From Todiramphus chloris collaris (Eukaryota > Chordata > Aves > Coraciiformes > Alcedinidae), in contig JANVCC010000026.1 in NCBI GenBank assembly GCA_025345505.1, forward strand, positions 1,767,821 to 1,831,820: a stretch of DNA of 64,000 nucleotides, read 5' to 3'. This document shows, piece after piece, positions 1-14,100 of this stretch. A program made the position numbers and the translations under genes. The notes under the pieces are model-generated. The model had not been told where the DNA came from. It saw only the letters and a list, made by a program, of their open reading frames with translations, and made no database searches. Positions within the stretch are counted from its first letter, which is position 1. Each line of letters opens with the position of its first letter.

Positions 1-3000
1 TCTGCCTGAGGCAGCTGAGGGAGTGAGTTGGCAGATCTGAGGGGAGGTGGTGGAAAGCCGCTGAGGACGGTGGTTTCTGCTGGGAAGGGAAAATGTCTTC
101 AGAGTCTAATCCTCATCCTGAGCTCGCATAGGATGAGAAACATCTGTCACGGGAGCTGGTAACATCACTGTGTGGTTATTCGGGTGAAGCAAAAGTGAAA
201 ATGAGGAAGCAGGTAGTGTAGAGGGTTGTAGGCTTGGGAGGAAGGCGAGGGGTCTGCAGTGTACTGGGGAGAGCCGGAATTTTCCCTGTGCTATGGGGGA
301 AGTGACTTTTAAATGAAGAGGGCCAGAAGGTGCTTCTGAAGAGCTGCTGTCAGAAACTGCGGCCGTGCTGGAAGGGAGCATGTTGAAGAATGAAAGTGTG
401 TTCTTTGAGATGCAGCTTGGTGGAGAGATGATTTTACTGGTAGAATGCTTTTAAAACTGAATTTGCATTAACACTTTGCATAAGCTCTCGTTTGAAAAGC
501 CTGACCTTGTGAGAAGCAGTGGGGTGTGTGCGCTGAAAACCAAAAGCACTATGGTGCTCCCGGATAAACTGGGTTTTCTGACATGTATTTTTAAGTCAAA
601 AAGAGCTGTTACTTAGCCAAAGCATTGAGGATTTGGAGGGAACAGATCAGGCGCAAAGGATGGAAATTTATCCCGGTTTAAGTGAGCTCTTCGAGATACT
701 GTTAGTTTTTTGTTAGCTGGCATTAAAGCAACAGGATTTGTCAAGTTTCTCATACTTGTGAGTGACCTGGGAGGGTAAATCTGAGATTAAAAGCTGTGAA
801 GCTCTAGCTGTGTTTATTGGTGCTGACTGAAAGTGCTGGTCTGCCTTGGCTTCTGCCGAGAGGTGCTGAGATTGTTGGTTTTCATTGGCATCATAAGAAT
901 TGTTTAAGTGCGGGTCAAACTCTTTAGAAATCAGACAGTAGAAGTAGTTGAGTTTGGAAGAGGAAGACTTGATAAGTAGTTCTTTAAAGTGGATTGTGGG
1001 ATTAAAACACACACACTCTTTTTCCCTCTACTGAAAATCAACACACAGTAATTTTCAGGGGAGCTATGAATTATTGGGACTGGAGTAAAAACTTATCACT
1101 AAATTCTGAAAGCCTGAAGTGCAAATGCTGTAAGTTTGGGGTAACTGAAGGCAAAGATTTCCATGTGTTATTTAAAGGCTACTTGAAAATATTTCTTGAA
1201 GTGAGGCTTGTGTTCCTCAGGAATATTGTTTTCAGGCATCAGATGGGGTGTCTGTTGAAACAGGCTGGCAGAAGTGCTTTTGAGTGTGTTAATATTTGTG
1301 TTAGGGGGTTTTACCATCAACTTCCAGTATGTGGCAGAAATCTTGGTCGTGTTTGTGTTCAGTTTTTTTTTCTGCACTTCCTGAAGGAGAGAGGAGGAAG
1401 TAGTGATTTTTAAGAGATGGTATCTGAGTTAAACCTGGAGAAAATTTGATGGTACAGGCTTCGGAGTGGACAATGCCAACCTTTAAACTGGGAGGACTGG
1501 TGCTGAATAAGATAAGAACCAAGGATGCAGCTGCATCTTTATCTGGGTGAGTTGTGATGTCGGATCCAGATGGGTGTGAGGAGAGCAGAGGCCATTCCCA
1601 TCTCTGGGGTGTGTAAATCTCTACAAGCAGCTTCAGACTCGAGGCTGAATTCCCCTTGACTGTCTTGAAATGAGAGTTGACTTCAGACTCCCAGAAACTG
1701 TTTCACTGTGTGCCCTCCAAGCTGGGATCTGTCCTCCAGGACATCAGCTCCTGCTCACTTGTGTATCTTTCACCCCACAGTTTAACATGTTATCAAATAG
1801 GCTGCTTTCCTGTGGATTCCCTGACAAGGGGGTGTGGGTGTTAATTGCTGCATCACTGGTGATGCTGCTGGCAGGGAACGAAGTGCAGGGTTCAAGAAGC
1901 CAACGGGCTGCTGTGTGCACCAACAGGGTAGGGCTCAAGTATTTTTTTTATCACATCTTCATGCAGTTAAGGCTAGCACACATTTCATAACAACCAGAGG
2001 AATGCGTTTACAAATTAAGTAGCAAAGAAAACATCCTTGAGCAAACATTTGCTGGGAATGTTGTCAGTTACCTTCTGCTAGAGGAGTTGTAGCACTTTCT
2101 ATTTGAGGTGATATTTACCAGAATGAGAAGTAATGGTTCTGGTTTTTTGAGGGTACAAAAGATGCTGGAGTAAATCTGACTGCTGATTAAAACATAACTC
2201 TTTTTCAAGACAAAAAAAAAAAGCAGCAAGAATACCTGCAGAACTTAAATAGCTAATTTTTCCCACCTGATTTTTTTTAGCAGGATACTTGCTATCTGTG
2301 AAGCTTTCTCAGAACTTAATGAGTGTTTTCCAGTGGCAGTAGGGGATGGTGAAGGACAGTAAGTTAGTGTACAAGACCCTAAATGCAAGCTGAACATGTT
2401 ATATTTACCACAGGCTGCCAGGACCTTTCACTATAACATCTGAGGGCTGGTGTTCTGTGACCATCAGCACCTGCTGCTTCACTTGTATTAGGGTTTTTTG
2501 TTATTGAACTTAAATACTGGTCAAAACTAATGTTTTAGTGATCAGAAATTCAACAAAAGGCATCAGCTGTGCGCTGTGTCCCTGATTAAACCAGCCTCCT
2601 AAGGTTGGTTTGGGAACACAGTGAAGAGCAGTCTAAATATTTCTGCTGTATTTTGACTACCAGAAGAATGCAGTCTTCTGTTGAAAAACGATAGCTTGGG
2701 ATTTGGGATAGGAAAGCAATTGGTAGTGGAGCGAAGGCGCCGGGAAGATGCAGCCCTTGGAAGGGAGCTGGTGGAGTTGGATCACAAGGGGTTTGGATTT
2801 GCCCCCTAATCTTCCATTGCTTCTTCCTCCCTGTGACAAATGTGCAAAGAGGGCAGCTTATGTGGCATGAGCACAACAAATACTGGTGGAATGCTGCAGG
2901 ATTTTCCCTGTTCTCAACCCCCCCCTTTTTTTTCTCCAGCACTTTGTAAAAGAAACACTTGAGAGCACTGAAAATCCTTAGCAATTGCTAAGGCTGCGCT

Positions 3001-5088
3001 CAGTGTTGCTTTAAGATGGCTTTTGTGTGTGTCTTTATATTATATGGAAAAATCCAAAACCCCCATCTCTTTGACTTACCCTTCTATACATGTCTGTGCT
3101 TTCCAGCTGAAAGCAGCTTCTGGTTGACTCCTCCATGTTAGGCAAGTTTGAAGGTCTTTTTTAATCTTGTTTTACTGCCACTCTTGGATATCCAAACCTA
3201 CCATCATTTAGAATCATAGAGTTGTTTTGCTTGGAAGAGACCTTTAAGGTCATCAAATCCAACCTTTCAAAAGTATGTGTCTATCGCTAGGTGGTCCTTA
3301 ATGAGTGTCAGTATTTTTTTACATCCCTACTGAGCCCCAAATGAGTGTGTTCTGGGGTGCTTAGCAAGGAATGCCTAAGGAAAAGTGAGTGGTGGGGAAC
3401 TTGATATGGTGGTTCTCATAATGCAGCAGTTTCATGGTAGGAGACGACGCTGGAAGCAGCACTTCTGGAGGACTTCTCTAGTCCTTTAAAGCTAGAACTG
3501 GTATTTCACAAAGGAATTCCTGAGCTCTGTGAGGAGATGCACCACAATGTGTAGGAGAGAGAATCGAGGAGAAGTGGAATCTTGGCACAGGTTATTTGCT
3601 GACTGCTGTGAAACAATCTCTCCATATTTTGCTCCATCAGGGCTTTGTGTCGTCAGATCTAAAGCTGTCTGACAGCTTACCTTTGCAAGTGTGAGGCTAG
3701 TGAAGTCTAAAGCTTATTTAAACCAGAATAAGAGGCTTTCAGAAGTTAATTTTGCCGACTCTTGCAGCTATTTAGTTAGGCTCTCCACTTTAAATAAAAA
3801 TTACTCAGAAGCATTGGGGGTTTTTTGTTTTTTCTTGTTAGCATGAAGTAGCAGCTGTTCTTCTGAAGTGTTAAGTTTCAGACCACTGTTGATTATTGTG
3901 AAGAGCAAGTGACAGCTTTTAAGAGATGATCTTAATGCAAATTATTTTATGGGCTGGAGTCATGAGCATTTGCCACTGAAATGGTGGCCAAGTGACTTGA
4001 TTCAAAAGCTGAAAATCATCCTTTTGAGGCAGCGTGTCCTCAGCTGTGTTGATTCAAGTCTGAGGAAAGGAAAATAGTATGTTGAGGGTGGGGGTTGTTT
4101 GCAGTAGCTTTGAGTGGGCTTTGAAAAAAGCAAAAGCCTTTAAATAGATTACAAAATTAGATTGCTACCTTTGTATCTTCAACCTCATGATGCAAGGTGG
4201 CAGTTCCCTCCTGTGCTCTGTGTTAACCTCTGACTGGGTGTTTAGCAAACCTACCCCTAGTTATTTTCTACAAAAGAAAATAAATCTAAATAACAGGCTT
4301 TTTTTTCTGTTAGAAGTAAATAGAATCACTCATCTCAATGAAGTCTCTGACAGTGTTTCCAGGCATAGATACTTACGGGTCATTTAGGAAGGAGGAAGTT
4401 GGATTTAAACAGTAACGAGACAAACAATGGTTTGGAGAGGAAATTTCAAGTAGACTTAAAATATCCCGTCTGCATGTGTGCTCTTAACTTCTTGATGTAG
4501 ATCCCCTTCAGATGTGCCTGTCGGAGGAATGATTGTTTACTGGCAATAACTTTCCACTTCCTTTCTGGTTCTTTTGTGTCCGTCCTCCCAGGATTTGACA
4601 CACTCAAGAGTGGTATAAAGCTAGATGTTCTCAAGGCCGTTTTCCCTTTCCTTCCAAGGCCGGATTATATTTTTATAACATATCAAACACTAAAGCTGGT
4701 ATGAACCAAGCTGTGGTTTGCTCTGCCAAAGCTGGAAAGTTCCTGCAACTTGAAGGAGACTTAAATCAGCCGGAGCCAAGGAGCTGGATTTCAAGGGATG
4801 TGATATGTAGCAATTTCTGGGGTGAGCTGCAGTAGCATTTCCATTTAATACTTGAGGAAACTCAAGGTTTAAACAGGTTTGAGGAAAACTTCAGAATCTA
4901 AGGGTGCCTGCTCTTGGTGCTGTTATCTTAGGATGCTGTTGGAGTGCTGCTATTTCTGTTGTAGTGCTCCTCTATTTAAGCTGCACAACAGCTAAAGAGG
5001 GTTGGAACTGATACAGGAGTAATGACCCTGTTTGGATGCAAGGGCTGATCCACTTAAATGTCTTCTCCCCACTCTTCCCACGCCACAG
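1..5088 (+). other. WDFY1: WDFY1 intron 1, 3' part
   Basis: No sequence resembling WDFY1 residues 1-46 was found here, so this is read as the downstream part of intron 1. It is unique AT-balanced sequence apart from a short CR1 tail at 3211-3285. The small open frames on both strands show no recognisable domain. Confidence 0.75.
3211..3285 (-). mobile_element. CR1 LINE 3' tail fragment
   Basis: This short diverged fragment begins with the reversed CR1 end (aatcatagag), then the tggaagagacctttaaggtc block found in most copies here. It lies in WDFY1 intron 1. Confidence 0.7.
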
Positions 5089-5156
5089 AACAATACGAGT
5101 ATGGCTGAAGAGAGACAGTGGACAATACTGGCCCAGCATCTACCACACCATGTCAT
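5089..5156 (+). CDS. WDFY1: WDFY1 coding exon 2 (residues 47-68)
   Basis: The first base completes the Arg46 codon split with the upstream exon. The exon reads [15 protein letters not shown] and then the start of a short linker. It ends one base into codon 69 before a gtaagt donor. It forms the end of the first WD40 blade (TIRVW). The exon carrying residues 1-46 was not found in positions 1-5088. Confidence 0.96.
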
Positions 5157-8100
5157 GTAAGTACAGTGCTGGAGGTGGTAAGCGATGGCCGAGCATGGTG
5201 TGGGTTGTGTGCCCGTGGTGCTGTGGGGTGGAATTTCTTCTTCCTGTTTGGAGGGGAACTTGGGTTTGGGAACTTTTCAATCTGAAGCAAGCGGTGTGGT
5301 GGGTGAGATCTTGGACAGTGTTTTGTCCAAGGCAGGAGGCAAGTCCTTCACTGAGTGAAGCACTGTGTGAATCTGCAGCTGTGGATGTCTCAAATGCTGT
5401 CAAATAACTTGTCTGCTGAATAACTGACCTTCTCAAACCACCATCTGAAAGTTCAGACATAGGAATAGTCTCTATATTATAGTCCTTATATATATATTCT
5501 ATATGTAGTGTTTGGAATGACAATTTCTGCAGTAATTTTAATCTAAATATTAAAGAAAGACCCAAGAGGTGGACTCCTTGGCGTTCTGTGTCTTTTCAAC
5601 TGCAGGCTGAGTAGCCTAGGGTCTAAATTGGAAATGCCAACTGTAATTTTTTTTTTCTCCCTTTAATAGTTGGTCTGAATTACAGTGGTTGTTCCATTTA
5701 TTGATTTTCTAAATAGACTCTTCAGATTGTGCTCTAAAAAGGCTGATATAAAATAAAGTTTGCCTGTAGGTAATTCTAGCGGATGGACTTGCCCTTTTGG
5801 AATCTGACCACTGTAATATTTATTCCATGCTGTCCTATCTGGCTTTAAATGTCTCAAAACACTTTCAAGGCCACATTTCATTCAAGGCCACTTCAGAGGG
5901 TCTTGAAGAAGGTATTAGTATAGAGCACCGTGTCCCGCTCATCCTTGTAATTTGAAGGTCTTGAGGGCATCCTTCAGTGAAATCTGTTTGAAATTTTCAT
6001 TAGGCCACATGGTCTGTGTGGGCTAATTTCCATCAAGCCACTTAATCTTAAACAGCTTTTGGGTTGGTTTTAATGGTTCATGTGTATCCTGGTACCTCTA
6101 TTTCAATAACTAATGTGTTTGCTGCTTTTTTTGACAGCACCATGTTCAGCCATGGCTTACCATCATGACAGCAGACGAATATTTGTAGGGCAGGACAATG
6201 GAGCTATCATGGTAAGCTGCTGTGACCCTAGGTTTGAATTCCTTAGATGGTCTGTGAGCACCAAGTGTTGCTGGCAGCTGATAACTCCTTTTCTTTCCCT
6301 TCTGGTTGAACTTCCTGGCAGTCGAGTTGAGATGTAGGTGGGAGGGCTGCAAAGGTACAAGTGTCCTTCTAGCTAGGTGGGAGCCAGCTAACCTTGAGAA
6401 GTTACTGAGCTGTTAGTGTAGCAGGGTTGGTTTCTTTTCCTTCTGGGAAGTCTTCCTTCTGTCTTCTTTCAATACTCTTGCTCTAATCACTCTCCTGGAG
6501 AGCAGATACATGTGGCAGAACAGAAAGTGGGTCTGTGTTCTTCCCTTCTTTTGCTTGGCAAAGGAGGGCAATCTTATGACTCTCAGATGCTTTAATAGTT
6601 TCACTATGAAAAGTAGGTCAAAATAAGAACTGCCCTTTAAGGAGCTGGGATCCTGAAAGAGTGTAATAAATGGTGGTTCTGCTTTTAACTGCTGTGACTA
6701 GCCTAAGCAGGGCTACATAGAACAGTGAGTCTGGTGATCACTGCTTGAAATTGTAAGCTGAGACTTAAAATTTTTCATCAAAACCTAAATCCTAGGATCC
6801 CAGGTTGGAAGGGACCACAAGGATCATCTGGTCCATCCAACCTTTCTTGGCCATAGCATGGTCCCTCTGGATCAAAGAGAATATTCTTAGTTGAATCTGT
6901 CCCTTATGAGGTCTCAGATACTTAAATCCTAAATGCTACCAAGCACAGTTTTGTTTTGTCCCCACTGGTGACAAATGAGACCTTATTTGTCCTGATAATC
7001 TCCCTTACTGCTCCCTGTTGGAAATGCAGTTCCCCAGTAACCTCAATTTCCAGTTTAGTGACAGTGTGCTGTGCTCCAGCCTGAGAAGCTTCCAGTTTTT
7101 ACTGACATGTAATTGCTGCCATGTGAATTTGGGGCCTGTGAGGTGACTCCTGTATTTTTTGGGTATCTGTTGCTGATGTCACTGTGGTATCTTTTCTAAC
7201 AGTTCTGTTTTCCTTTCAGGAGTTTCATATTTCAGAGGACTTCAATAAGATGAACTTTGTGAAGACCTATCCAGGTAAGCTCTTACCCAGTGTCTGCACT
7301 GAACCTGTGTACAGGGAAGGCATCTAAAGTGCTTGGAGAACTGCAACTGTCACAGATGAGTTGGATCCAAGTAATCTGACCTTCTAGTTGTCACTTAGTT
7401 GGGGATAACTGCCATCAGGTAAATGTTCAGTGATTGAGTAATCCTCAGCCAGCCAAGTCTGAGTTGCAGTTGTTAACATTGTCAGCCTTTGAGTGTAACA
7501 GCCAGAACTAATGAGCTCAGATTTTTGCTCTTCAAGTGGAGTAGTTACTCATGGATGTTAGAGGAAGAGCTTTCTAGAAGTGCCTTTGTACGTGCCATTT
7601 CCATCCTTTCTGTCACCGCTGGCCTTGGTGAAGATAAGAGCTCTTTCCTTGTCTTTAGGATATTTATTAGGAGAGCAGAAGAGATTAAAAAGATCTTATT
7701 TTTTCAGCAGATGGGGCATAGGGAACGTTCTAATGTATATGGAGATGCTACTGTCAGATTTGTCTGCACATCCTCGAGAAATACACAACTTGATTGCTGG
7801 CTAAAATTGGAATATTAATGTGAGAGGCCTGAAGGGGACTCCTAAAGACTGCAGATTCTGTAGCAAAACAAAGTGCAGTTTGTCTTATGACTCCCTGACA
7901 CCAATAGAAGCGATGTTCTTGCTTAGGAGAAAAAGACCTTGTTTTTAAAGCAACAAAACCCCCCTTTATCCTTAGGAAGATGACTTGACAAGTCGCGCAT
8001 AGGAAGCACTTGCATCTAGGGGGGCTGGGGGAGCTTCTTACTAATGCTCATGTAACTTCTTGCTTGCTGGTGGTGTTCTAAAAGCTGGGTGGGAGTTGTT

Positions 8101-11100
8101 TGCTGTCAGAGGTAGGGGATGGACTAGATAGCCTTCGAGGTGCTTAAAAGAAGGAATCTGGGGACAGGAGAAGAGGTGCTTAAAGCACTTAAGGCTTTTA
8201 GATTTATTCCATTACTCCCCAGAAGTGCTGGCCTAACTAGCTGAGGGTTTTCCTGCCCCTTAGCCAGAGCATCCTGGGGATTTGGGCTGAACTCAGCTTC
8301 TCTCTTTCTGGGAGAAAGGTGAAAATGAACTGACTGACTGGTTCACTGGAGCCAGGCAGAAGGCACATACCCAACAGAACAATGCTGAGCTTTGATTCAT
8401 CCCAGAGGCGAGTAAAATGCCATGATCAAAAATGTCTCCCTGGGGCATTGCTTTAATGTCACTTTCACCCTGTGCATCTCTGAATTAGAACATAAGAACA
8501 CATCACTTGGATTTTTAGGAAAAACTAGCCAGAATCTCTCTTCCCACAGCTCATCAGAATCGGGTGTCTGCAATCACTTTCTGCCTGACGTCGGAGTGGG
8601 TTATCAGCACTGGTCATGACAAGTGTGTCAGCTGGATGTGTACCAGGAGTGGGAGCATGCTGGGGAGACACTACTTCACCTCTTGGGCTTCATGTCTACA
8701 GTATCCTTCAAAAGCTGATGGCTGCCTTGAAACTGGGAGAGATTTTGTTCTTAGAGCTCCATTTGTTCCCTGCTTTTCATGTAAAAAGCCAGAGTGAAAT
8801 CACTTGCAAGTCTGCAAACTCTTGTTCTAATTAGATCTTTAATAGCTTTATTTGTTAGCTGCTGTTTGGTAGTAGAATGGGATGTTGTGACCTCGAGTTA
8901 CAGAAATTGCAGTGTGTTCTAGCTCCTAATTTTGAGATGGTGTTTGGCTGTAGCATCTTGTGGAAGTGACTAGTAACTGTATAGCCTGGCCAGGGCAAGT
9001 CATGTTTCTCAACAGATATCAGAGTGCTTTTGAGTCCTGGAGCATAAAACACCATGAAAGCCCTTTGGATTGCTCTAATTCTTATGCCTTTGCTCATGTT
9101 TAGCTTTTCTATCTTTAAGCTACAGGGTACAGTGAAACTTTATTCATTGCTAGTAGTAATTTGTATGTGTGCAGTTGGTTCAGCAAATGGATTTTAATTG
9201 CAGCGTTCTTGGAGCTCCAAAGATGCTGAGGGGCCTGGAGCATCTCTGTGTCCAGCAAAGGGTGAGAGCCCTGGGGCTGTTCAGCTGGAGAAGAGCAGCC
9301 TGAAAGGGGAGCTGAGCAATGCTGAGCGAGAGCTAAAGGGCCCCTGGGGGGCAAGAGGATGGGGCCAGACTCTTGTCAGTGGTGCCAGTGACAGGACAAG
9401 GGGCAATGGGCAGAAACTGGAACCCAGGAGGTTCCATGTGACAGGGATGATAAACTTCTTTGGTGTGAGGGTGTTGGAGCCTGGCCCAGGCTACCCAGAG
9501 AGGCTCTGGAGTCTGCTCTGCTCTGGAGTGATTCCCAACCTGGCTGGACACTGTGCTGCTGGGCCCCCTCCTCTGGGTGACCCTGCTGGATGGAGCAGGG
9601 GGGTGGCACCAGATCATCTCCAGAGGGCCCTTCCAACACTCACCATGCTGGGATTCTGTGATTTGTAGCTTAAACTCTGATTGTCCCTTCAGCTGTTGGT
9701 ACTTCAGGGCACAGGTACTTCAGGCTTAGGTTTACTTAAGTTGCTCTGAGTCTCCCTATTTGAGTTCAGTGGGTGCTATTGCTTACATTAGTGCAAATAA
9801 TGCAACAATTTTATTATGAACACAGAGGATGACCTTTTCCATCGAGATAAAAATAAATTTCCACTGACAACGATGGCCTTTGAAAAGGCTTTCTGATTGA
9901 TCCTGCCTTTGGACTGATGTTTGGAAGTTCAGGCTTCCTGGTGCGTGTACCAGGTGCTTGGTCTCCCTGTCAGGAGGTGTCTTAGGAGTTATTTGTTAAT
10001 GAACCTACGCGTAAGCCTCTGAAAAACACAGCCCAGTGCCTGTTCCTTACTGGGTTAGCGTGGATGATGATGCTGCCCCGAACTGCCAGGTTGGAGAAAG
10101 GATCCTATCTTCAGTGACTTAGTGGGTTTGTTGAGAGCAAATTGTTTATCTCAAGATGCTGAAGGTTTCAGAGATTTCAGAAAGTCAAATGGCAAACTCT
10201 CTGCTTTTTCACTTCTGGTGGTGGGCTTTGTGGTGTGCTGACTTTGGAAAGTTGGTCTTTTCTGTTGGTTGGAGTAGGCTGCTTTGCTCCTTGTGCTTTT
10301 GTGTGGCTCCAGGACAGGCAAGTCTGTCATACCCAGCTCTTGGGTTACATGATGTCACCTGTACGGGTTTCTTGTAGCTCTTGCTTATATCCTGAGTAGC
10401 AGAAGTTTTCTGAAGGTGGCAGACGATCTAGTCCCATCCAGTTTGACAGGCTTTAGTTCTTGGAGACAGTGGTTACGCACTGACAGCAACAGTCTCAGAA
10501 CTGCAATGTGATCGTTTTGCCAGACAACTGAGAGTTTAAGGAGCAGATACCTGGTAAGACTGAAAGCCACCCAGTGTCCAGAGAGATGCTCCTAATAGTA
10601 GCTCTGCACTGCAGCAAGTAGGCTGAGGAGTTCTGGCGTCTCTCGTAGAAAATCACAAGTGCATTCTGTAAATACCTGCTAGAAATGGTGTAAATCTGCT
10701 TGGCTTGCCTTAAACTAGGGGATGGGTTCTCTCATGGGTTCTCCAGTGGCTTGCTAAAACTTTTCTCCCTTACTTTCCATACTGAATTACTTGCACGTGT
10801 AGGGAAGTGTGAGGAGAAGAGGAATGAAAACAGTTTAACTCTTAGGGTCTCCAGCCCTGTTAGTAGTTAGGTAAATATTTGTCTGGCACATTAAAATGCT
10901 CTTTTCCAGTCAGTGTGGTCTCTGTAGCTGGCAGCTGTGCTGTTACAGTCCCAGAAAACACTCTTAAAAGCAAATGAGGCTTCTCCTTGACCGATGTTCA
11001 GGTACGATCATGAAACTCGGCACGCATTTGTCGGTGACTATTCTGGACAGATCATCCTCCTGAAGCTTGAGCAGAATACGTGCTCAGTTATCACAACACT

Positions 11101-14100
11101 CAAAGGGCATGAAGGTAAGACAGCTCTTCCTCTTGATTCCACTTGACCCAGATCTGTAAATTGGGATGAGACGTTTGGTTGTGTATCTACCACTTAAGGA
11201 CAGACAACTAGTGTGGGGTAGCTGCTACCAAAAGCTGTTCAAAGCTGTGCGTTTGAGTCTCTCTGAAAGAACAGACGTGGTCTTGCTGAGGGGAAATCTT
11301 AGCCTTGTAGTTACTGACAGGTACTTTTATTACAGGTACAGAAAGGTAAACCTTCTGCAGTGAATTAAAGACAAGTTCTCCACTAGATGGCCACCTTTAG
11401 AAACTTTAGTCTCCTAAACATTGAAAAGAGAAGGGAATGTTTTCCTGTGTTTTTTCAGGAGACCTTCCAGTACTAGAAAAAAAAACACTTTATTCTTCCC
11501 AATGCAGACTCTTCTGTTCTGATCAGTCTTTGAGACCCTAGTTCAGTTTCCTATGTTTAGCTGAAGCTACGAAGCAATCTAAAGAGCCTCTTAGAATCAA
11601 AACAGTCTAGTCCAGAGCTAATCTCTCATACTGGGTAGTACAGTTGAAGTCCTGATAGCAAATGAAGAGACAAATAGAATGTAACATGATATGGAGCCAT
11701 TGCCTGCTGTAATGAGCAGGGCAAGAATGCAAATTGCAGAACAAAGTGTAATTTAATACGTTGAGAGAGAAACAAGACTTACTGCCCACTTACCTGGGGG
11801 CTACTGGCAACTTTGAAATCAGCTGACTGCTTTGGGTAGGGGTGAATTACTGGGTCATGAGTCTCTAGTATACAAGATGATTAAATTAGGAAGGCAGAAA
11901 CAAGTTTTCCTTCAATTGGTGTAATAGTAGCTACTTTATCTTTTTTTTTGGCTTGAAGCAAAACAGGTCATGCGTAACCTTTTTCCTCCACAGTATTTGT
12001 GTAATATTCTCCAGGGCTGGTCACTCTAGATGTAAATGGCATTCGGTTCTGCAAGGGCAGCTGAGTTTGCTGCTAGACTTCAAAAGCCTGACTTCATCTT
12101 GTTTCCTATCTAGCTCTTGCCTTGCAAGCAAGCGGTCTGGGCTTTGCAGTTTAAATAGTTTTAGAGCTTGTCCTTCAACAGTCAGCTTCCAGAAGTCTCT
12201 GTCTTTACCAGCCTGCTCTGTGTGGTACTGGGAGAAGACTCAAGCTGCTTTCTATGGTGCAGATGCTCATTGTTCTTAGATAATTATTCCCAAATGTGTC
12301 ACACTGAAAACAGCAAAGCTCTGAAGGAGGCAGGAGAAACCTCTTGCCTCAGAGCTGGAGAGGACTGGATTGTGCTGTCATAACCATTCATCTCTCTTTC
12401 AGACTAGGCTTTGGGTGACAACTGAGCAAGTGTTGCTGTGCTTGGCAAGTTCTCATACTTTGTCAAAGATCATGTAGCAGGCTTCTGACTCTTCAACTAC
12501 CTCAATAAAAGGGCAGAAAGCTGGTCACTCGAGCCTTCTGGCTCATGTTTTCCATCTAACAGGTCTTCTCAGGGATGTTTTGTTCTGTTGTCCAACACCC
12601 TGCGTCTCTAGCAGGACTGGATCTTCCCATTCCTTGCTGTCTTTTGCCTTCAGGCTTTTAATATCCACTGCTGCGCTATGGGAGCACTTTGGGTTTCACT
12701 TCAATGAGCATTGTTGTTCTGGGGACTGACTCCCTTAGGGCTAACTGGAATGTTCTTTCCTAGGAAGTATTACTTCCCTGTGGTGGGATCCTGTTCAACG
12801 CCTGCTCTTCTCGGGTGCCTCTGACCACAGCATTATCATGTGGGACATTGGTGGAAGGAAGGGACGGACGCTGCTGCTTCAGGGACATCAGTATGTAATG
12901 GTGTCTTGGGTTTTCCTGCATCTTCTCTAATGAATAGAGTCCAGAGGAGACTAAATAGCATGGCAAGATATTTGAGTCTTTGAGTAATGGAGACAATAAC
13001 TTTTTGCAGAACTCTGAGGACATTCAGGGGAAAGGAGGATAATCAGCACTACATTATTGATAAATCTACTTTTTTTGCTCATGTTTGATACTTCTAAACC
13101 ATGGGTAATGAGAATGTAACAGACATGTAGGTTATAGAAAGAGGTGGGTAACAACCCCAAACCATCTTCTGTGGACTTTATGTAGAAGTTGCAGGCCTCT
13201 CTACTGTGAATACTTCCCTGAGGTTGCCTGTGGGGCTGAGGTTAGAAACTTGATGTCTAAGCGTGTTTGCGTACATGTGTAGAAAAAGCTTCAAGATGTT
13301 CCTGTTCTCTGACTATCAGTGAGGTGATAAACTGCCTAAATTACAGGGGTGGTCTCTCGGCTTCAGAAAAGCATGTCACACCTCCACTGCTCTGGGGATG
13401 AGGCAGTTAGTCATCTGTATTTAATCAAGTCTTCAATTTTAGACACAACACTAGCTGCCATTTTTAAATCCAGTTTAACTCAGTCTGCCAGGCAGGTCAC
13501 CACTGAAGATGTGTTCTGCTTAGAAATGCAGTGAGAGTAGAGATCTTGTTTCTGTTTAAAGATGTATTTGTATAGTGCACTCTCCTCTTGTCCAATTCCA
13601 CGGATGCCTCCATCCAGCTCTGATCAAGCCTTACCCTAGAACTCTTGTTTAGTTTTGTGGCTAAAGAGCTAAGAATGGAGTACTGGTTACAGACAAGTAA
13701 CTGAAGTCAGTGACTGGGGGACTTTATCCTGCTGTTACTGCCCCAACATGTGTCCTGGTGAAGACTTGTAGCACTCAGTTTCTCTTCAGACATCACACCA
13801 AATGGGAAAGTAGGTTCTTCTGAAAAGCAGAATGGCTTGTTTAATTCAACGTAGATGCTGCAAAGCAGCCTGATGCCATTGAAGTCCTTTGCTTAGCTCC
13901 TTAGGGTAGACTTTTGTTCTGTCATGGCTTTATTTAGGATTAAGCTGTCTTACTGGTGAGTGTGAGCTTGACATAGCAGCTGCAGACTGACCCGCTGAAG
14001 TTTGTTGGCTAAAGTGGAAGCTCCCTCTGCTTCCTACCCGTACTTTGAAAAAACATTTGTTTTTTCCAGTTGTCTCAGTTTTGATAACTGTGTCTCCTTG

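Noticed and set aside
1..5088. Possible WDFY1 exon 1 in the window
   Set aside because: No stretch encoding the expected N-terminal 46 residues before the RTIRVW junction was found, so exon 1 is taken to lie upstream.
8106..8150. Possible short CR1 tail in WDFY1 intron 4
   Set aside because: Only about 25 bases (ggactagatagccttcgagg) resemble the CR1 3' end, which is too little for a call.
9198..9668. Open frame of 156 residues in WDFY1 intron 5
   Set aside because: It lies within a CR1 3' region, and similar frames recur in the related copies at 28410 and 55386.
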